Part shown: in pieces, positions 16,354 to 27,391 of the stretch
Numbering within the stretch: the first letter of the stretch is position 1
Layout: the number at the start of each line of letters is the position of its first letter
DNA from: Mangrovihabitans endophyticus
Lineage (GTDB): Bacteria > Actinomycetota > Actinomycetes > Mycobacteriales > Micromonosporaceae
Length of the DNA: 50,651 nucleotides
NCBI RefSeq assembly: GCF_014646155.1
Contig: NZ_BMMX01000041.1
Span: forward strand, 1 to 50,651
Reading direction: 5' to 3'
Program-made: the position numbers and the translations under genes
The notes under the pieces: generated by a model
The model's database searches: none
The model's input: only the letters and a program-made list of their open reading frames with translations
What the model was told of the DNA's origin: nothing

Positions 16354-17375
16354 CGGACGGCCTCCCGCGCCGCGGGCGCCGCCCGAGCCGCCGCCCGCAC
16401 CAGGGCGGGACCGCGGTAGACGAAGCCCGAATAGAGCTGCACCAGGCAGGCACCGGCGTCGAAGAGCCGGGCGGCGTCGTCCGCGGACAGCACGCCGCCC
16501 ACCCCGACGATCGGCAGCCGTCCCCCGGTCTCGTCGTGCACGAACCGCACCACCTCGCGGGCCGGCCCGGTCAGCGGACGCCCGGACAGCCCGCCCGCCT
16601 CGGCCGCGCGGGACCGATCCGACGCGGCCAGTCCGTCGCGGCCCAGCGTGGTGTTGGTGGCGATCACCCCGGATGCGCCGTAGGACAGGCACACCTCCAG
16701 CAGCTCCACGATGGCCGGGCGGGTCAGATCGGGGGCGATCTTGACCAGCACCGGCGTCTTGCCCACCAGCGCCCCCAGCAGCGTGCCGAGCGCACCGGCA
16801 TCCTGCAGCTTGCGCAGGCCGGGCGTGTTCGGCGAGGAGACGTTCACCGCGATGTAGTCGGCGTACGGGCGGACCAGCTCGTAGGAGCGCAGATAGTCCT
16901 CGACCGCGGCGTCCAGCGGGGTGACCTTGGACTTGCCCAGCGACACCCCCAGCGGCACACCGAGGCCCCCCAGCCGCGCCAGCCGGGCCGCGAGCGCCGC
17001 GGCGCCCGCGTTGTTGAAGCCCATCCGGTTGATGATCGCCTCGCTGTCGCGCAGCCGGAACAGCCGCGGCCGGTCGTTGCCCGGCTGCGCCTCGGCGGTC
17101 ACCGTGCCGACCTCGACGAAGCCGAACCCCAGCGCGGGCCAAGCGGCGAGCGCGACGCCGTTCTTGTCCATCCCGGCGGCCAGTCCGACCGGGTTGGGGA
17201 ACCGCAGCCCGAACGCCTCCACCGGGTTGGCCACCGCGTACCGGCGGCGCAGCGCGGACCGGACCGGGCCGGGCAGCGCGGCCAACCGGCGCAACGTCCA
17301 CTCGTGGGCCTCCTCGGCGTCCCCGCCGCCCAACCGGAACAGCGCGGGCCGGACCGTACGCTCGAACAGGCTCAC
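16350..17375 (-). CDS. pyrD: Dihydroorotate dehydrogenase, quinone-dependent (class 2)
   Basis: Oxidises dihydroorotate to orotate and passes electrons through FMN to membrane quinone. 341 residues. The amphipathic N-terminal helices that mark class 2 (about 1-45) precede the barrel. VGLAAGMDKNG, INRMGFNN and NVSSPNTPGLR are the substrate and FMN motifs; the catalytic base should be S181. Start GTG at 17375 has a GGAGGGG-type ribosome binding site. It follows carB by 31 bases. Confidence 0.96.
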   Translation of the reverse strand: MSLFERTVRPALFRLGGGDAEEAHEWTLRRLAALPGPVRSALRRRYAVANPVEAFGLRFPNPVGLAAGMDKNGVALAAWPALGFGFVEVGTVTAEAQPGNDRPRLFRLRDSEAIINRMGFNNAGAAALAARLARLGGLGVPLGVSLGKSKVTPLDAAVEDYLRSYELVRPYADYIAVNVSSPNTPGLRKLQDAGALGTLLGALVGKTPVLVKIAPDLTRPAIVELLEVCLSYGASGVIATNTTLGRDGLAASDRSRAAEAGGLSGRPLTGPAREVVRFVHDETGGRLPIVGVGGVLSADDAARLFDAGACLVQLYSGFVYRGPALVRAAARAAPAAREAVR

Positions 17376-17406
17376 CGGTCCCCTCCGCCCACGATCCCGG
17401 CGCCGG

Positions 17407-20768
<3,362 letters not shown>

Positions 20769-20769
<1 letters not shown>

Positions 20770-21923
20770 CAGGCGTCCTTCTTCCCGGCGGGCGGTACGC
20801 CGTCCCGGCCGCTTGTTCCTTCGACGAGTTCCACGAAGCGGTCGAACAGGTAGTCCGCGTCGTGCGGACCGGCCGCCGCCTCGGGGTGGTACTGCACGGT
20901 GAACGCGGGCACGTCCAGCGCCCGCAGTCCCTCGACCACGTCGTCGTTGAGGCACACGTGCGAGACTTCGACGCCGCCGAACTCGGTGTCGATCACCGTG
21001 TTCCGCGGGGCGTCCACGGCGAAACCGTGGTTGTGGCTGGTGACCTCGACCTTTCCGGTCGTCCGGTCGAGCACCGGCTGGTTGATGCCGCGATGCCCGA
21101 AGCCCAGCTTGTAGGTGCCGAAACCGAGCGCCCGGCCGAGGATCTGGCTGCCGAAGCAGATGCCGAACAACGGCAGGCGGCGGCTCATCACCTCCCGGGC
21201 CAGGGCGACCGGGCCGTCCGCGGTCGCCGGGTCGCCCGGCCCCGGCGAGAAGAACACCGCGTCCGGGCTCACCGCGAGCAGGTCGTCGACGGCGGATCCG
21301 GCCGGGAACACATGGGTGGTCACCCCGCGCTCGGCGAGCCGGCGCGTCACGTTGCGTTTGATGCCCAGGTCCAGCGCGGCGACCGTGTACCGATGCGCAC
21401 CGACCGCCGGGACGGTGTACCGCTGCGGCGTGGAGACCTCGGCGGACAGGTCGGCGCCCAGCATCGGCGGGGCCGCGCGAACCCGTTCCAGCACCGACGC
21501 CGGATCCAGGTCGACCGAGGAGACGCCCACCCGCATCGCGCCCCGCGACCGCAGGTGCCGGGTCAGCGCCCGGGTGTCGACGCCGCTGATGCCGACCACT
21601 CCCTCGGCGGCGAGCCGCTCGCCCAGATCACCGGTGGACCGCCAGTTCGACGGTCGCCGGGCCGGGTCACGCACCACGTACCCGGCCACCCACATCCGGC
21701 CGGACTCGTCATCCTCGTCGTTCACGCCGGTGTTGCCGATCTGCGGCGCGGTCTGCACCACCACCTGCCGGTGGTACGACGGGTCGGTGAGCGTCTCCTG
21801 GTAGCCGGTCATCCCGGTGGTGAAGACGGCCTCGCCGAACGTCTCCCCCTGCGCTCCGTACGACGTGCCGGCGAACGCGCGTCCGTCCTCCAGCACCAGA
21901 ATCGCGGGCTGCTGCACCATCAT
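20769..21923 (-). CDS. carA: Carbamoyl-phosphate synthase small subunit
   Basis: Class I glutamine amidotransferase that releases ammonia for CarB. 384 residues. The catalytic triad is Cys256 (in GICFGSQ), His346 and Glu348 (in YHPEAA). The N-terminal domain has the usual GETFGEAVFTTGMTGYQE. The nucleophile elbow reads GICFGSQ rather than GICLGHQ, a variation common in actinobacteria. Two adjacent ATGs (21923 and 21920) can start it, with AAGGGAAG upstream. A 61-base gap separates it from pyrC. Confidence 0.96.
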
Positions 21924-21984
21924 TGCTTCCCTTCGATCCGGACTGCGGGGCTCGCAGGCTTCGCTTGCTCACTCCTCGCTCGCA

Positions 21985-23256
21985 TCACCTGACCACCTTT
22001 CCGTCCAGCACCGTGGGCTCGCCCCGCAGGAAGGTCGCCACGATGCGGCCCGGCAGGGTGGTGCCCGCGTAGGGCGTGTTCCGGCTGCGGCTGACCAGGT
22101 CGGACGGGTCGACGGTGCGGCGGGCGGCAGGATCCACCAGGGTCAGCGTGGCCGGCGACCCGGCGGCGGCCAGATCACCGCCGTGCCCGGCCAGACCGGC
22201 GATCCGCGCCGGGGCCCGCGACATCCGCTCGGCGATCAGCTCCCACTGCTCGCCCAGCACCGACAGCACGACCGGCAGCGCGGTCTCCAGGCCCACCATG
22301 CCGGGGCGCGCGTACGCCCACTCGCACTCCTTGTCCTCCACCGCATGCGGGGCATGATCGGTGGCGACCACGTCGATCACCCCGTCGATCAGCGCCTGCC
22401 GCAGGGCCCGGACGTCGGACGCGGTACGCAGCGGCGGGTTCACCTTGTAGACCGGGTCGTAGCTGGTGGCAAGCTCATCGGTGAGCAGCAGGTGGTGCGG
22501 GGTGACTTCGGCGGTCACCCGTACGCCCCGAGCCTTCGCCTGGCGCAGCACCTCCACCGATCCGGCGGTGGACACGTGACAGACATGCAGCCGGCTCCCC
22601 ACGTGCTCGGCCAGCAGCACGTCCCGCGCGATGATCGCCTCCTCGGCGACGGCCGGCCATCCGGTCAGCCCGAGACGGGTGGAGACCTCGCCCTCGTGCA
22701 TCTGCGCGCCCTCGGTGAGCCGCGGCTCCTCAGCGTGCTGCGCGATCACGCCGTCGAAGGCCTTCACGTATTCCAGCGCCCGCCGCATCAGCCGCGGGTC
22801 GGCGACGCAATGCCCGTCGTCGGAGAAGATCCGCACCTGTGCCGCCGAGGTGGCCATGGCCCCCAACTCGGCCAGTTGCCGACCGGCCAACCCCACGGTG
22901 ACCGCGCCGATCGGCTGCACATCGACCAGGCCGGCCTCGCGGCCCAGCCGCCAGACCTGCTCGACCACGCCGGCGGTGTCGGCCACCGGCGAGGTGTTCG
23001 CCATCGCGCACACCGCGGTGTAGCCACCAGCCGCCGCAGCCCGCGATCCGGTCTCCACCGTCTCGGCGTCCTCCCGACCGGGTTCCCGCAGGTGTGTGTG
23101 CAGATCCACGAGGCCGGGCAGGGCGACCAGACCGGCCGCGTCGATCACCTCGGCGCCGGCGCCGGGCGGCTCGTCCGCGATCCGCCCGTCCCGGACAACG
23201 AGATCCCGCGGTGCGGCGCCGAGCAGCGACACACCCTTCATGACGTACGCGGTCAC
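21985..23256 (-). CDS. pyrC: Dihydroorotase
   Basis: Cyclises carbamoyl aspartate to dihydroorotate at a two-zinc site. 423 residues, type I amidohydrolase. H53 and H55 in DLHTHLREPG bind zinc; other ligands lie in the VIAQHAEE and HVCHVSTAGS blocks and DHAPH near residue 300. The GTG start lies two bases after the pyrB stop, so translation is coupled. Confidence 0.96.
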   Translation of the reverse strand: MTAYVMKGVSLLGAAPRDLVVRDGRIADEPPGAGAEVIDAAGLVALPGLVDLHTHLREPGREDAETVETGSRAAAAGGYTAVCAMANTSPVADTAGVVEQVWRLGREAGLVDVQPIGAVTVGLAGRQLAELGAMATSAAQVRIFSDDGHCVADPRLMRRALEYVKAFDGVIAQHAEEPRLTEGAQMHEGEVSTRLGLTGWPAVAEEAIIARDVLLAEHVGSRLHVCHVSTAGSVEVLRQAKARGVRVTAEVTPHHLLLTDELATSYDPVYKVNPPLRTASDVRALRQALIDGVIDVVATDHAPHAVEDKECEWAYARPGMVGLETALPVVLSVLGEQWELIAERMSRAPARIAGLAGHGGDLAAAGSPATLTLVDPAARRTVDPSDLVSRSRNTPYAGTTLPGRIVATFLRGEPTVLDGKVVR

Positions 23257-23258
23257 GG

Positions 23259-24368
23259 TTATTTCCCTCCGAGCAGCAGATAGAGGACGGCCATCCGGGC
23301 GCTGACACCGTTGGCGACCTGTTCGACGATCGTGGACCGCGGCGAGTCGGCGACCTCCGGCGCGATCTCCATGCCACGGTTCATCGGACCGGGATGCATA
23401 ACGATCGCGTGTTCCGGCAGACGCCGCAGCCGGCGCATGTCCAGGCCGTACCGCCGGCTGTACTCCCGTGCGGAGGGAAAATACGAGTCCTGCATCCGCT
23501 CGCTCTGCACCCGCAGCATCATCACCACGTCCGAGTCCGGCAGCACGCTGTCCAGGTCGTAAGACACCGCAGGCCCACCTCCCGCCGCGCCCGCCACACC
23601 CCCGGGTACCAGGCGATCGCCGCGACGCGAAGCGTCGCCAGAAAGCCCAGCGATCGCCGCCGGTGAGACGGCACGCGGTTCGTCGCCGCCCGCCGATCCT
23701 GCGGGCGCCGAAGGGCCGCCTGCCGCCTCACCGGGTACCAGGCGATCGCCGCGACGCGAAGCGTCGCCAGAAAGCCCAGCGGCCACGTCGATGGGGATCA
23801 GCGTGGGCGGGCCCACCAGGGTCACCTGCGCGCCCAACGTGGACAGCAGCAGGACGTTCGATCGCGCCACCCGGCTGTGCAGGACGTCCCCGACGATCGC
23901 CACCCGCAACCCGTCCAGCCGGCCCAGGCGGGACCGCATCGTGTACGCGTCCAGCAGCGCCTGGGTCGGATGCTCGTGGGTGCCGTCGCCCGCGTTCACC
24001 ACCGAGCCGTCCACCCAGGACGCGAGGCGGTGCGGCGCGCCGCTTGCCGGGTGCCGGATCACCACCGCGTCGGCACCCATCGCCTGCAGGGTCAGGGCGG
24101 TGTCCTTGAGGCTCTCGCCCTTGCTCACGCTGGAGCCCTTGGCAGAAAAGTTGATCACGTCGGCGGACAGCCGCTTGGCCGCCGCCTCGAAGGAGATCCG
24201 GGTACGGGTGGAATCCTCGTAGAACAGGTTCACCACGGTGCGGCCGCGCAGTGTCGGCAGCTTCTTGACCTCGCGGCCGGCGAGGGTCGCCATCTCCGCC
24301 GCGGTGTCCAGGATCAGGGTCGCCGTTTCCGCATCCAGGTCGGCGGCGGACCGCAGATGTTTGATCAC
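23259..24368 (-). CDS. pyrB: Aspartate carbamoyltransferase catalytic subunit with a repeat-derived insertion
   Basis: Condenses carbamoyl phosphate and aspartate. Active-site motifs are intact: STRTR (53-57), K83-containing SVSKGES, HEHPTQ (131-136), RVQSER (286-291) and HPGPMNRG (325-332). At 369 residues it is about 50-60 longer than usual. The excess lies between PTLIPIDVA and AVSYDLDSV, roughly residues 197-267, in the aspartate-binding domain, where relatives have only a few residues. It is Gly/Ala/Pro rich and contains the same 17-residue sequence twice (197-213 and 240-256), coded by a perfect 51-bp direct repeat. The frame is open throughout, so the protein is probably made with a surface loop. 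The GTG start overlaps the pyrR stop as GTGA (24365-24368). Confidence 0.93.
   Translation of the reverse strand: MIKHLRSAADLDAETATLILDTAAEMATLAGREVKKLPTLRGRTVVNLFYEDSTRTRISFEAAAKRLSADVINFSAKGSSVSKGESLKDTALTLQAMGADAVVIRHPASGAPHRLASWVDGSVVNAGDGTHEHPTQALLDAYTMRSRLGRLDGLRVAIVGDVLHSRVARSNVLLLSTLGAQVTLVGPPTLIPIDVAAGLSGDASRRGDRLVPGEAAGGPSAPAGSAGGDEPRAVSPAAIAGLSGDASRRGDRLVPGGVAGAAGGGPAVSYDLDSVLPDSDVVMMLRVQSERMQDSYFPSAREYSRRYGLDMRRLRRLPEHAIVMHPGPMNRGMEIAPEVADSPRSTIVEQVANGVSARMAVLYLLLGGK
23602..23652. repeat. 51-bp direct repeat, copy 1, in pyrB
   Basis: Identical over 51 bases to 23731-23781. It contains the palindrome GGCGATCGCC and a hairpin GCGACGC-GAA-GCGTCGC (7-bp stem), like a REP-type palindromic unit. 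On the coding strand it reads as AGLSGDASRRGDRLVPG. Confidence 0.95.
23731..23781. repeat. 51-bp direct repeat, copy 2, in pyrB
   Basis: Same sequence and orientation as 23602-23652, 129 bases (43 codons) away, so both are read in the same frame. The 78 bases between the two copies are GC-rich and encode Ala/Pro/Gly-rich linker. Confidence 0.95.
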
Positions 24369-24943
24369 TGGTCGCGTCCTCCTTCGACGGTCGGGTTCAG
24401 CCGGACCTCGTCCACGCCGCCGTCGGCCTCCGACAGCGCCACCCGCACGCTCTCGCTCAACGCGGTGGGGATGTTCTTGCCCACGTAGTCGGCGCGGATG
24501 GGCAGTTCCCGGTGCCCCCGGTCGACCAGCACGGCGAGTTGCACGCATTGCGGTCGCCCGACGTCGCCGAGGGCGTCCAGCGCGGCTCGCACCGTACGTC
24601 CGGAAAAGAGCACATCGTCGACGAGAATGACCCGCCGCCCGTCGATGCCGCCGGGCGGGATCTCGGTCTTGCCGAGCGCCCGCGTGGCGTGCCGTCGCAG
24701 GTCGTCGCGGTAGAGGGTGATGTCCAGCGAACCGACCGGGACGTCGATCCCCTCGAAGGCGTGGATGCGGGCGGCCAGCCGGCGGGCCAGCGGCACACCG
24801 CGCGTGGGGATGCCGAGCAGGACCGTGTCGGTGGCCCCGGACGTTTTTTCCAGAATCTGATGCGCGATCCGGTCGACCACGCGCTGCAGATCCGCGCCGG
24901 AAAGAATGATCTTGCTGGGGGTGTCAGCACGTGGATGTGCCAC
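24365..24943 (-). CDS. pyrR: Pyrimidine operon regulator PyrR / uracil phosphoribosyltransferase
   Basis: UMP-responsive RNA-binding regulator that often keeps weak uracil phosphoribosyltransferase activity. 192 residues. The PRPP loop VILVDDVLFSGRT is at 105-117, and the basic SLDITLYRDDL segment (72-82) is part of the RNA-binding face in this family. Start GTG at 24943 has a near-perfect AAGGAGGT (24949-24956) with a 5-base spacer. It is the first gene of the pyr operon and coupled to pyrB. A PyrR-type binding hairpin ends one base before the ribosome binding site (see 24958-24975), pointing to translational control of the operon. Confidence 0.96.
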   Translation of the reverse strand: MAHPRADTPSKIILSGADLQRVVDRIAHQILEKTSGATDTVLLGIPTRGVPLARRLAARIHAFEGIDVPVGSLDITLYRDDLRRHATRALGKTEIPPGGIDGRRVILVDDVLFSGRTVRAALDALGDVGRPQCVQLAVLVDRGHRELPIRADYVGKNIPTALSESVRVALSEADGGVDEVRLNPTVEGGRDQ

Positions 24944-24957
24944 GGCGGACCTCCTTC

Positions 24958-24975
24958 CCCGCCTCACGGGACGGG
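24958..24975 (-). promoter_or_regulatory. Probable PyrR-binding hairpin in the pyr leader
   Basis: On the minus strand the RNA reads CCCGUC-CCGUGA-GGCGGG. CCCGUC pairs with GGCGGG (6 pairs, one U-G) around the hexaloop CCGUGA. This fits the established PyrR target UCCNGNGAGGY with its CNGNGA loop. The Shine-Dalgarno AAGGAGGT follows one base later, so bound PyrR could block ribosome entry. Translational repression by PyrR is reported for mycobacteria. Confidence 0.72.
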
Positions 24976-25140
24976 TCGTTAAAGGACGTCTGAACAGGCG
25001 ACCCGGATGGAGCCGGCCTGCGGGCTGACGCTACGTTACCAGTGGACGCGGTGATGACCATGGTGACGTTGCTGACCGACGACTCCCGGACGAATGCGGG
25101 CAAGTTTCGCACCGTTGCACGACTCATAGGTAACCAACAC

Positions 25141-25169
25141 TTGACCAGTGGTCGTAACCGCCGTACCGT
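25141..25169 (+). promoter_or_regulatory. bldD promoter
   Basis: TTGACC (25141-25146), a 17-base spacer, then TACCGT (25164-25169), a good housekeeping-sigma promoter for this group. It is about 60 bases before the bldD ATG. An 11-bp inverted repeat GACCA-G-TGGTC lies across the -35 end. Confidence 0.6.
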
Positions 25170-25181
25170 CACGCTGCGTAG
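25169..25181 (+). promoter_or_regulatory. BldD box (autoregulatory operator)
   Basis: TCACGCTGCGTAG matches the BldD consensus TNACNC(A/T)GNGTNA at every fixed position except the last. It begins at the end of the -10 element and should cover the start point of transcription, which fits the known autorepression of bldD in Streptomyces. Confidence 0.6.
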
Positions 25182-25232
25182 CGATCGCGGAGGAAGCAAC
25201 CTCCGGGCCAGCACTGTACTGGGAGTGTCCGA

Positions 25233-25721
25233 ATGCCGTCTGAGTACGCCAAGTCGTTGGGCGCCCGCCTGCGCTCGATTCGCCAGCAGCAGGGCCTGTC
25301 CCTGCAGGGCGTGGAGGAGAAGTCGAACGGCCGCTGGAAAGCCGTCGTGGTGGGCTCCTACGAGCGGGGCGACCGCGCAGTCACCGTGTCCCGGCTGGCC
25401 GAGCTGGCCGACTTCTATCGGGTGCCCGTGTCGGAGCTGCTGCCGGACGGCAGCGGGATCCGCCTCGAAGCCACCAACAAAATCGTGCTGGACCTGGAGA
25501 AGCTGTACGACACCACGGGCGAGGACCTCGCCTATGTGGCGCGGTACGCCCGGGCCATCCAGCAGCAGCGCGGCGACTACAACGGTCGCGTGCTCTCCAT
25601 CCGCGCCGACGACCTGCGGGCGCTGGCCATCGTTTACGACATCTCGCCGTCCGGCTTGATCGAGCGGCTGACCGAGCAGGGCGTCCTGGTGGCGGACCCG
25701 CGCGCGTTCTTCGCCAGCTAA
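25233..25721 (+). CDS. bldD: Developmental master regulator BldD
   Basis: DNA-binding repressor that in Streptomyces holds back sporulation genes when bound to cyclic di-GMP. 162 residues: an N-terminal helix-turn-helix of the XRE type (about 5-72, SLGARLRSIRQQQGLSLQGVE) and a C-terminal domain joined by a linker. The complete cyclic-di-GMP signature RGD-x8-RxxD is present: R113-G114-D115 and R124/D127. Start ATG at 25233 has GGGAG eight bases upstream. Transcribed away from the pyr operon; a promoter, a BldD box and a terminator are all visible. Sporangium- or spore-forming relatives use the same protein. Confidence 0.95.
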   Translation: MPSEYAKSLGARLRSIRQQQGLSLQGVEEKSNGRWKAVVVGSYERGDRAVTVSRLAELADFYRVPVSELLPDGSGIRLEATNKIVLDLEKLYDTTGEDLAYVARYARAIQQQRGDYNGRVLSIRADDLRALAIVYDISPSGLIERLTEQGVLVADPRAFFAS

Positions 25722-25763
25722 CCGCATTCTTCGCCGGCTGATACGGCGTAAGCACACCGAACA

Positions 25764-25785
25764 GGGCCCGCGTCAACGCGGGCCC
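25764..25785 (+). terminator. bldD terminator
   Basis: GGGCCCGCG-TCAA-CGCGGGCCC: a perfect 9-bp stem with a 4-base loop, 42 bases past the bldD stop, followed by TTCGT. Confidence 0.75.
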
Positions 25786-25903
25786 TTCGTGCGTCTGCAC
25801 ACCCCACCGCGCCACACACCCCCGACCAGACCACAGGCACACGCCGCCCCGCCCCACCACGCCCCCACGCCGGCCCACCACCGCAGGCGCCCGCCCCCAC
25901 ACC

Positions 25904-25980
25904 CGCTCGCCCGCACGCCGCTCGCCCGCACGCCGCTCGCCCGCACGCCCGCACGCCCGCACGCCCGCACGCCCGCACGC
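25904..25980. repeat. Minisatellite: 3 x 15 bp then 4 x 8 bp
   Basis: Three exact copies of cgctcgcccgcacgc (25904-25948) run into four exact copies of ccgcacgc (25949-25980). The array ends exactly where the first CGATCTTG element starts. The bases before it (25786-25903) are C-rich and degenerate, with no gene seen. Confidence 0.9.
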
Positions 25981-26049
25981 CGATCTTGTAGTTAGCGTGG
26001 ACTTTTGGGCGGCCATGTCGGATCTATCGGACCAGGAAGTTCAAGATCG
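25981..26049. repeat. IR element A, 69 bp
   Basis: Bounded by CGATCTTG (25981-25988) and its reverse complement CAAGATCG (26042-26049). The interior is unlike those of elements B and C. Not coding as far as can be seen. Confidence 0.75.
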
Positions 26050-26074
26050 ACGAGGCGCCGCGTCTGCGCCCGGC

Positions 26075-26144
26075 CGATCTTGAGCTTTGTGGGACGACGT
26101 GTCGGGCAAATCACCCCTGATCGGACACGCAAAGTCCAAGATCG
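26075..26144. repeat. IR element B, 70 bp
   Basis: Ends CGATCTTGAGCTTTG and CAAAGTCCAAGATCG are inverted repeats matching at 13 of 15 positions. The last 17 bases (CGCAAAGTCCAAGATCG) are identical to the end of element C at 37693-37709. Separated from element A by 25 bases. Confidence 0.8.
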
Positions 26145-26290
26145 ACGGGGAGCCACGGGTGCCCGACCGGGAGCCACGGGCACCCCGACCGAGAGCCACG
26201 GGCACCCCGACCGAGAGCCACGGGCACCCGACCGAGAGCCACGGGCACCCCGACCGAGAGCCACGGGCCGATCGATGGGGAGCCACGGGC
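26145..26290. repeat. Minisatellite, 21-22 bp unit, seven copies
   Basis: The core gagccacggg recurs at 26150, 26171, 26193, 26215, 26236, 26258 and 26280, a period of 21-22 bases, with spacer caccccgaccga. It starts right after element B and fills most of the space to the nusB stop at 26343. No gene seen. Confidence 0.9.
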
Positions 26291-26342
26291 CGCGGGAGCT
26301 CCGGCCGGCACGGCGGGCGGGCCGGCACGGCGCCGGGGTGGG

Positions 26343-26783
26343 TTACGCGTGGCGCGTGGCGAACTCGGCGATCCGGCCGAGAATGCCGTTGAGGAAGCGC
26401 GGGCTGTCATCGGTGGACATCTGCTTCGCCAGCTCCACCGCTTCGCTGATCGCCACCGGATCGTCGATCTCGTCCACGTACAGAAGCTCGTATGCCGCGA
26501 TCCGGGCCAGGTTGCGGTCGACCACCGGCATCCGCTCGATCGTCCAGCCCTCGGCGTAGCTTGCCAGCAACTCGTCGATCCGGTCCTGGTGCGTGCCGAT
26601 GCCTTCCACCAGCCGGACCGTGTAGTCCAGGTGGTCCGGGCGCGGCCGGGCGATCCGGTCCAGATAGGTGGTCAGCACCTGTGCCGGAGGCATGCCGCGC
26701 AGGTCCGCCTCGTAGAGCACGTCGAGTGCCCGCTTACGCGCCTTGCGGCGTGCGGGCATCTGCGTCTTCGCGCCCTCGGCCAT
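26343..26783 (-). CDS. nusB: Transcription antitermination protein NusB
   Basis: All-helical RNA-binding factor that with NusE (S10) binds boxA RNA for rRNA antitermination. 146 residues. ARRKARKRALDVLYEADLRG near the N-terminus is the arginine-rich RNA face; VVDRNLARIAAYELLY and PVAISEAVELAKQMSTDDS are the other family blocks. Its ATG overlaps the efp stop by one base (TAATG). Confidence 0.95.
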   Translation of the reverse strand: MAEGAKTQMPARRKARKRALDVLYEADLRGMPPAQVLTTYLDRIARPRPDHLDYTVRLVEGIGTHQDRIDELLASYAEGWTIERMPVVDRNLARIAAYELLYVDEIDDPVAISEAVELAKQMSTDDSPRFLNGILGRIAEFATRHA

Positions 26784-27340
26784 TACGAGCGGCCGAGGTA
26801 ACGGCCGTCCCGGGTGTCGACCTTGATCTTCTCCCCGGTGGAGATGAACAGCGGCACGTTGACCGTGGCGCCCGTCTCCACCGTGGCCGGCTTCGTGCCG
26901 CCGGTCGACCGGTCGCCCTGCAGGCCGGGCTCGGTGTAGGTGACCTCAAGGAAGACGCTGGTCGGCAACTCGATGTACAGCGGCACGCCCTCGTGCATCG
27001 CCACCGTCGCCTCGGCCTCGGGCAGCAGGTAGTTGGACGCCTCGCCGACGGTCCCGCCCAGCACGTTGATCTGGTCGAACGTCTCCAGGTCCATGAAGAC
27101 GTAGTCCTCGCCGTCCTGGTAGAGGTACTGCATGGTGCGCTTGTCCACCGTCGCGGTGTCGACCTTGGTGCCGGCGTTGAACGTCTTGTCCACGACCTTG
27201 CCGGACAGGACGTTCTTCAGCGTGGTGCGCACGAACGCGCCGCCCTTGCCCGGCTTGACGTGCTGGAACTCCACGACGGCCCACAGCTCGCCGTCGAGGT
27301 TGAGCACCAGGCCGTTCTTCAGGTCGTTGGTGGAAGCCAT
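26783..27340 (-). CDS. efp: Elongation factor P
   Basis: Relieves ribosome stalling at polyproline, useful in a Pro-rich proteome such as this one. 185 residues with three beta-barrel domains. The tip loop is KPGKGGAF with K32 at the position that is modified in some bacteria; no epmA/epmB gene lies nearby. The C-terminal signature ISTGEKIKVDTRDGRYLGR is intact. ATG at 27340; linked to nusB downstream. A TAGACT element at 27380-27385 could serve as its own -10. Confidence 0.96.
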   Translation of the reverse strand: MASTNDLKNGLVLNLDGELWAVVEFQHVKPGKGGAFVRTTLKNVLSGKVVDKTFNAGTKVDTATVDKRTMQYLYQDGEDYVFMDLETFDQINVLGGTVGEASNYLLPEAEATVAMHEGVPLYIELPTSVFLEVTYTEPGLQGDRSTGGTKPATVETGATVNVPLFISTGEKIKVDTRDGRYLGRS

Positions 27341-27379
27341 GTCCTGCCTTTGGGAAATCGCGCTCGCGGTGACCGAGTG

Positions 27380-27385
27380 AGTCTA
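27380..27385 (-). promoter_or_regulatory. Possible -10 element for efp-nusB
   Basis: TAGACT on the minus strand, about 40 bases before the efp start and just past the aroQ stop. No convincing -35 hexamer was found at 16-18 bases, so this is weak. Confidence 0.3.
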
Positions 27386-27391
27386 CCGGCG

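Noticed and set aside
25981..26144. Elements A and B as rho-independent terminators or integron attC sites
   Set aside because: The loop of over 50 bases is too long for a terminator, and the ends do not match the attC core GTTRRRY.
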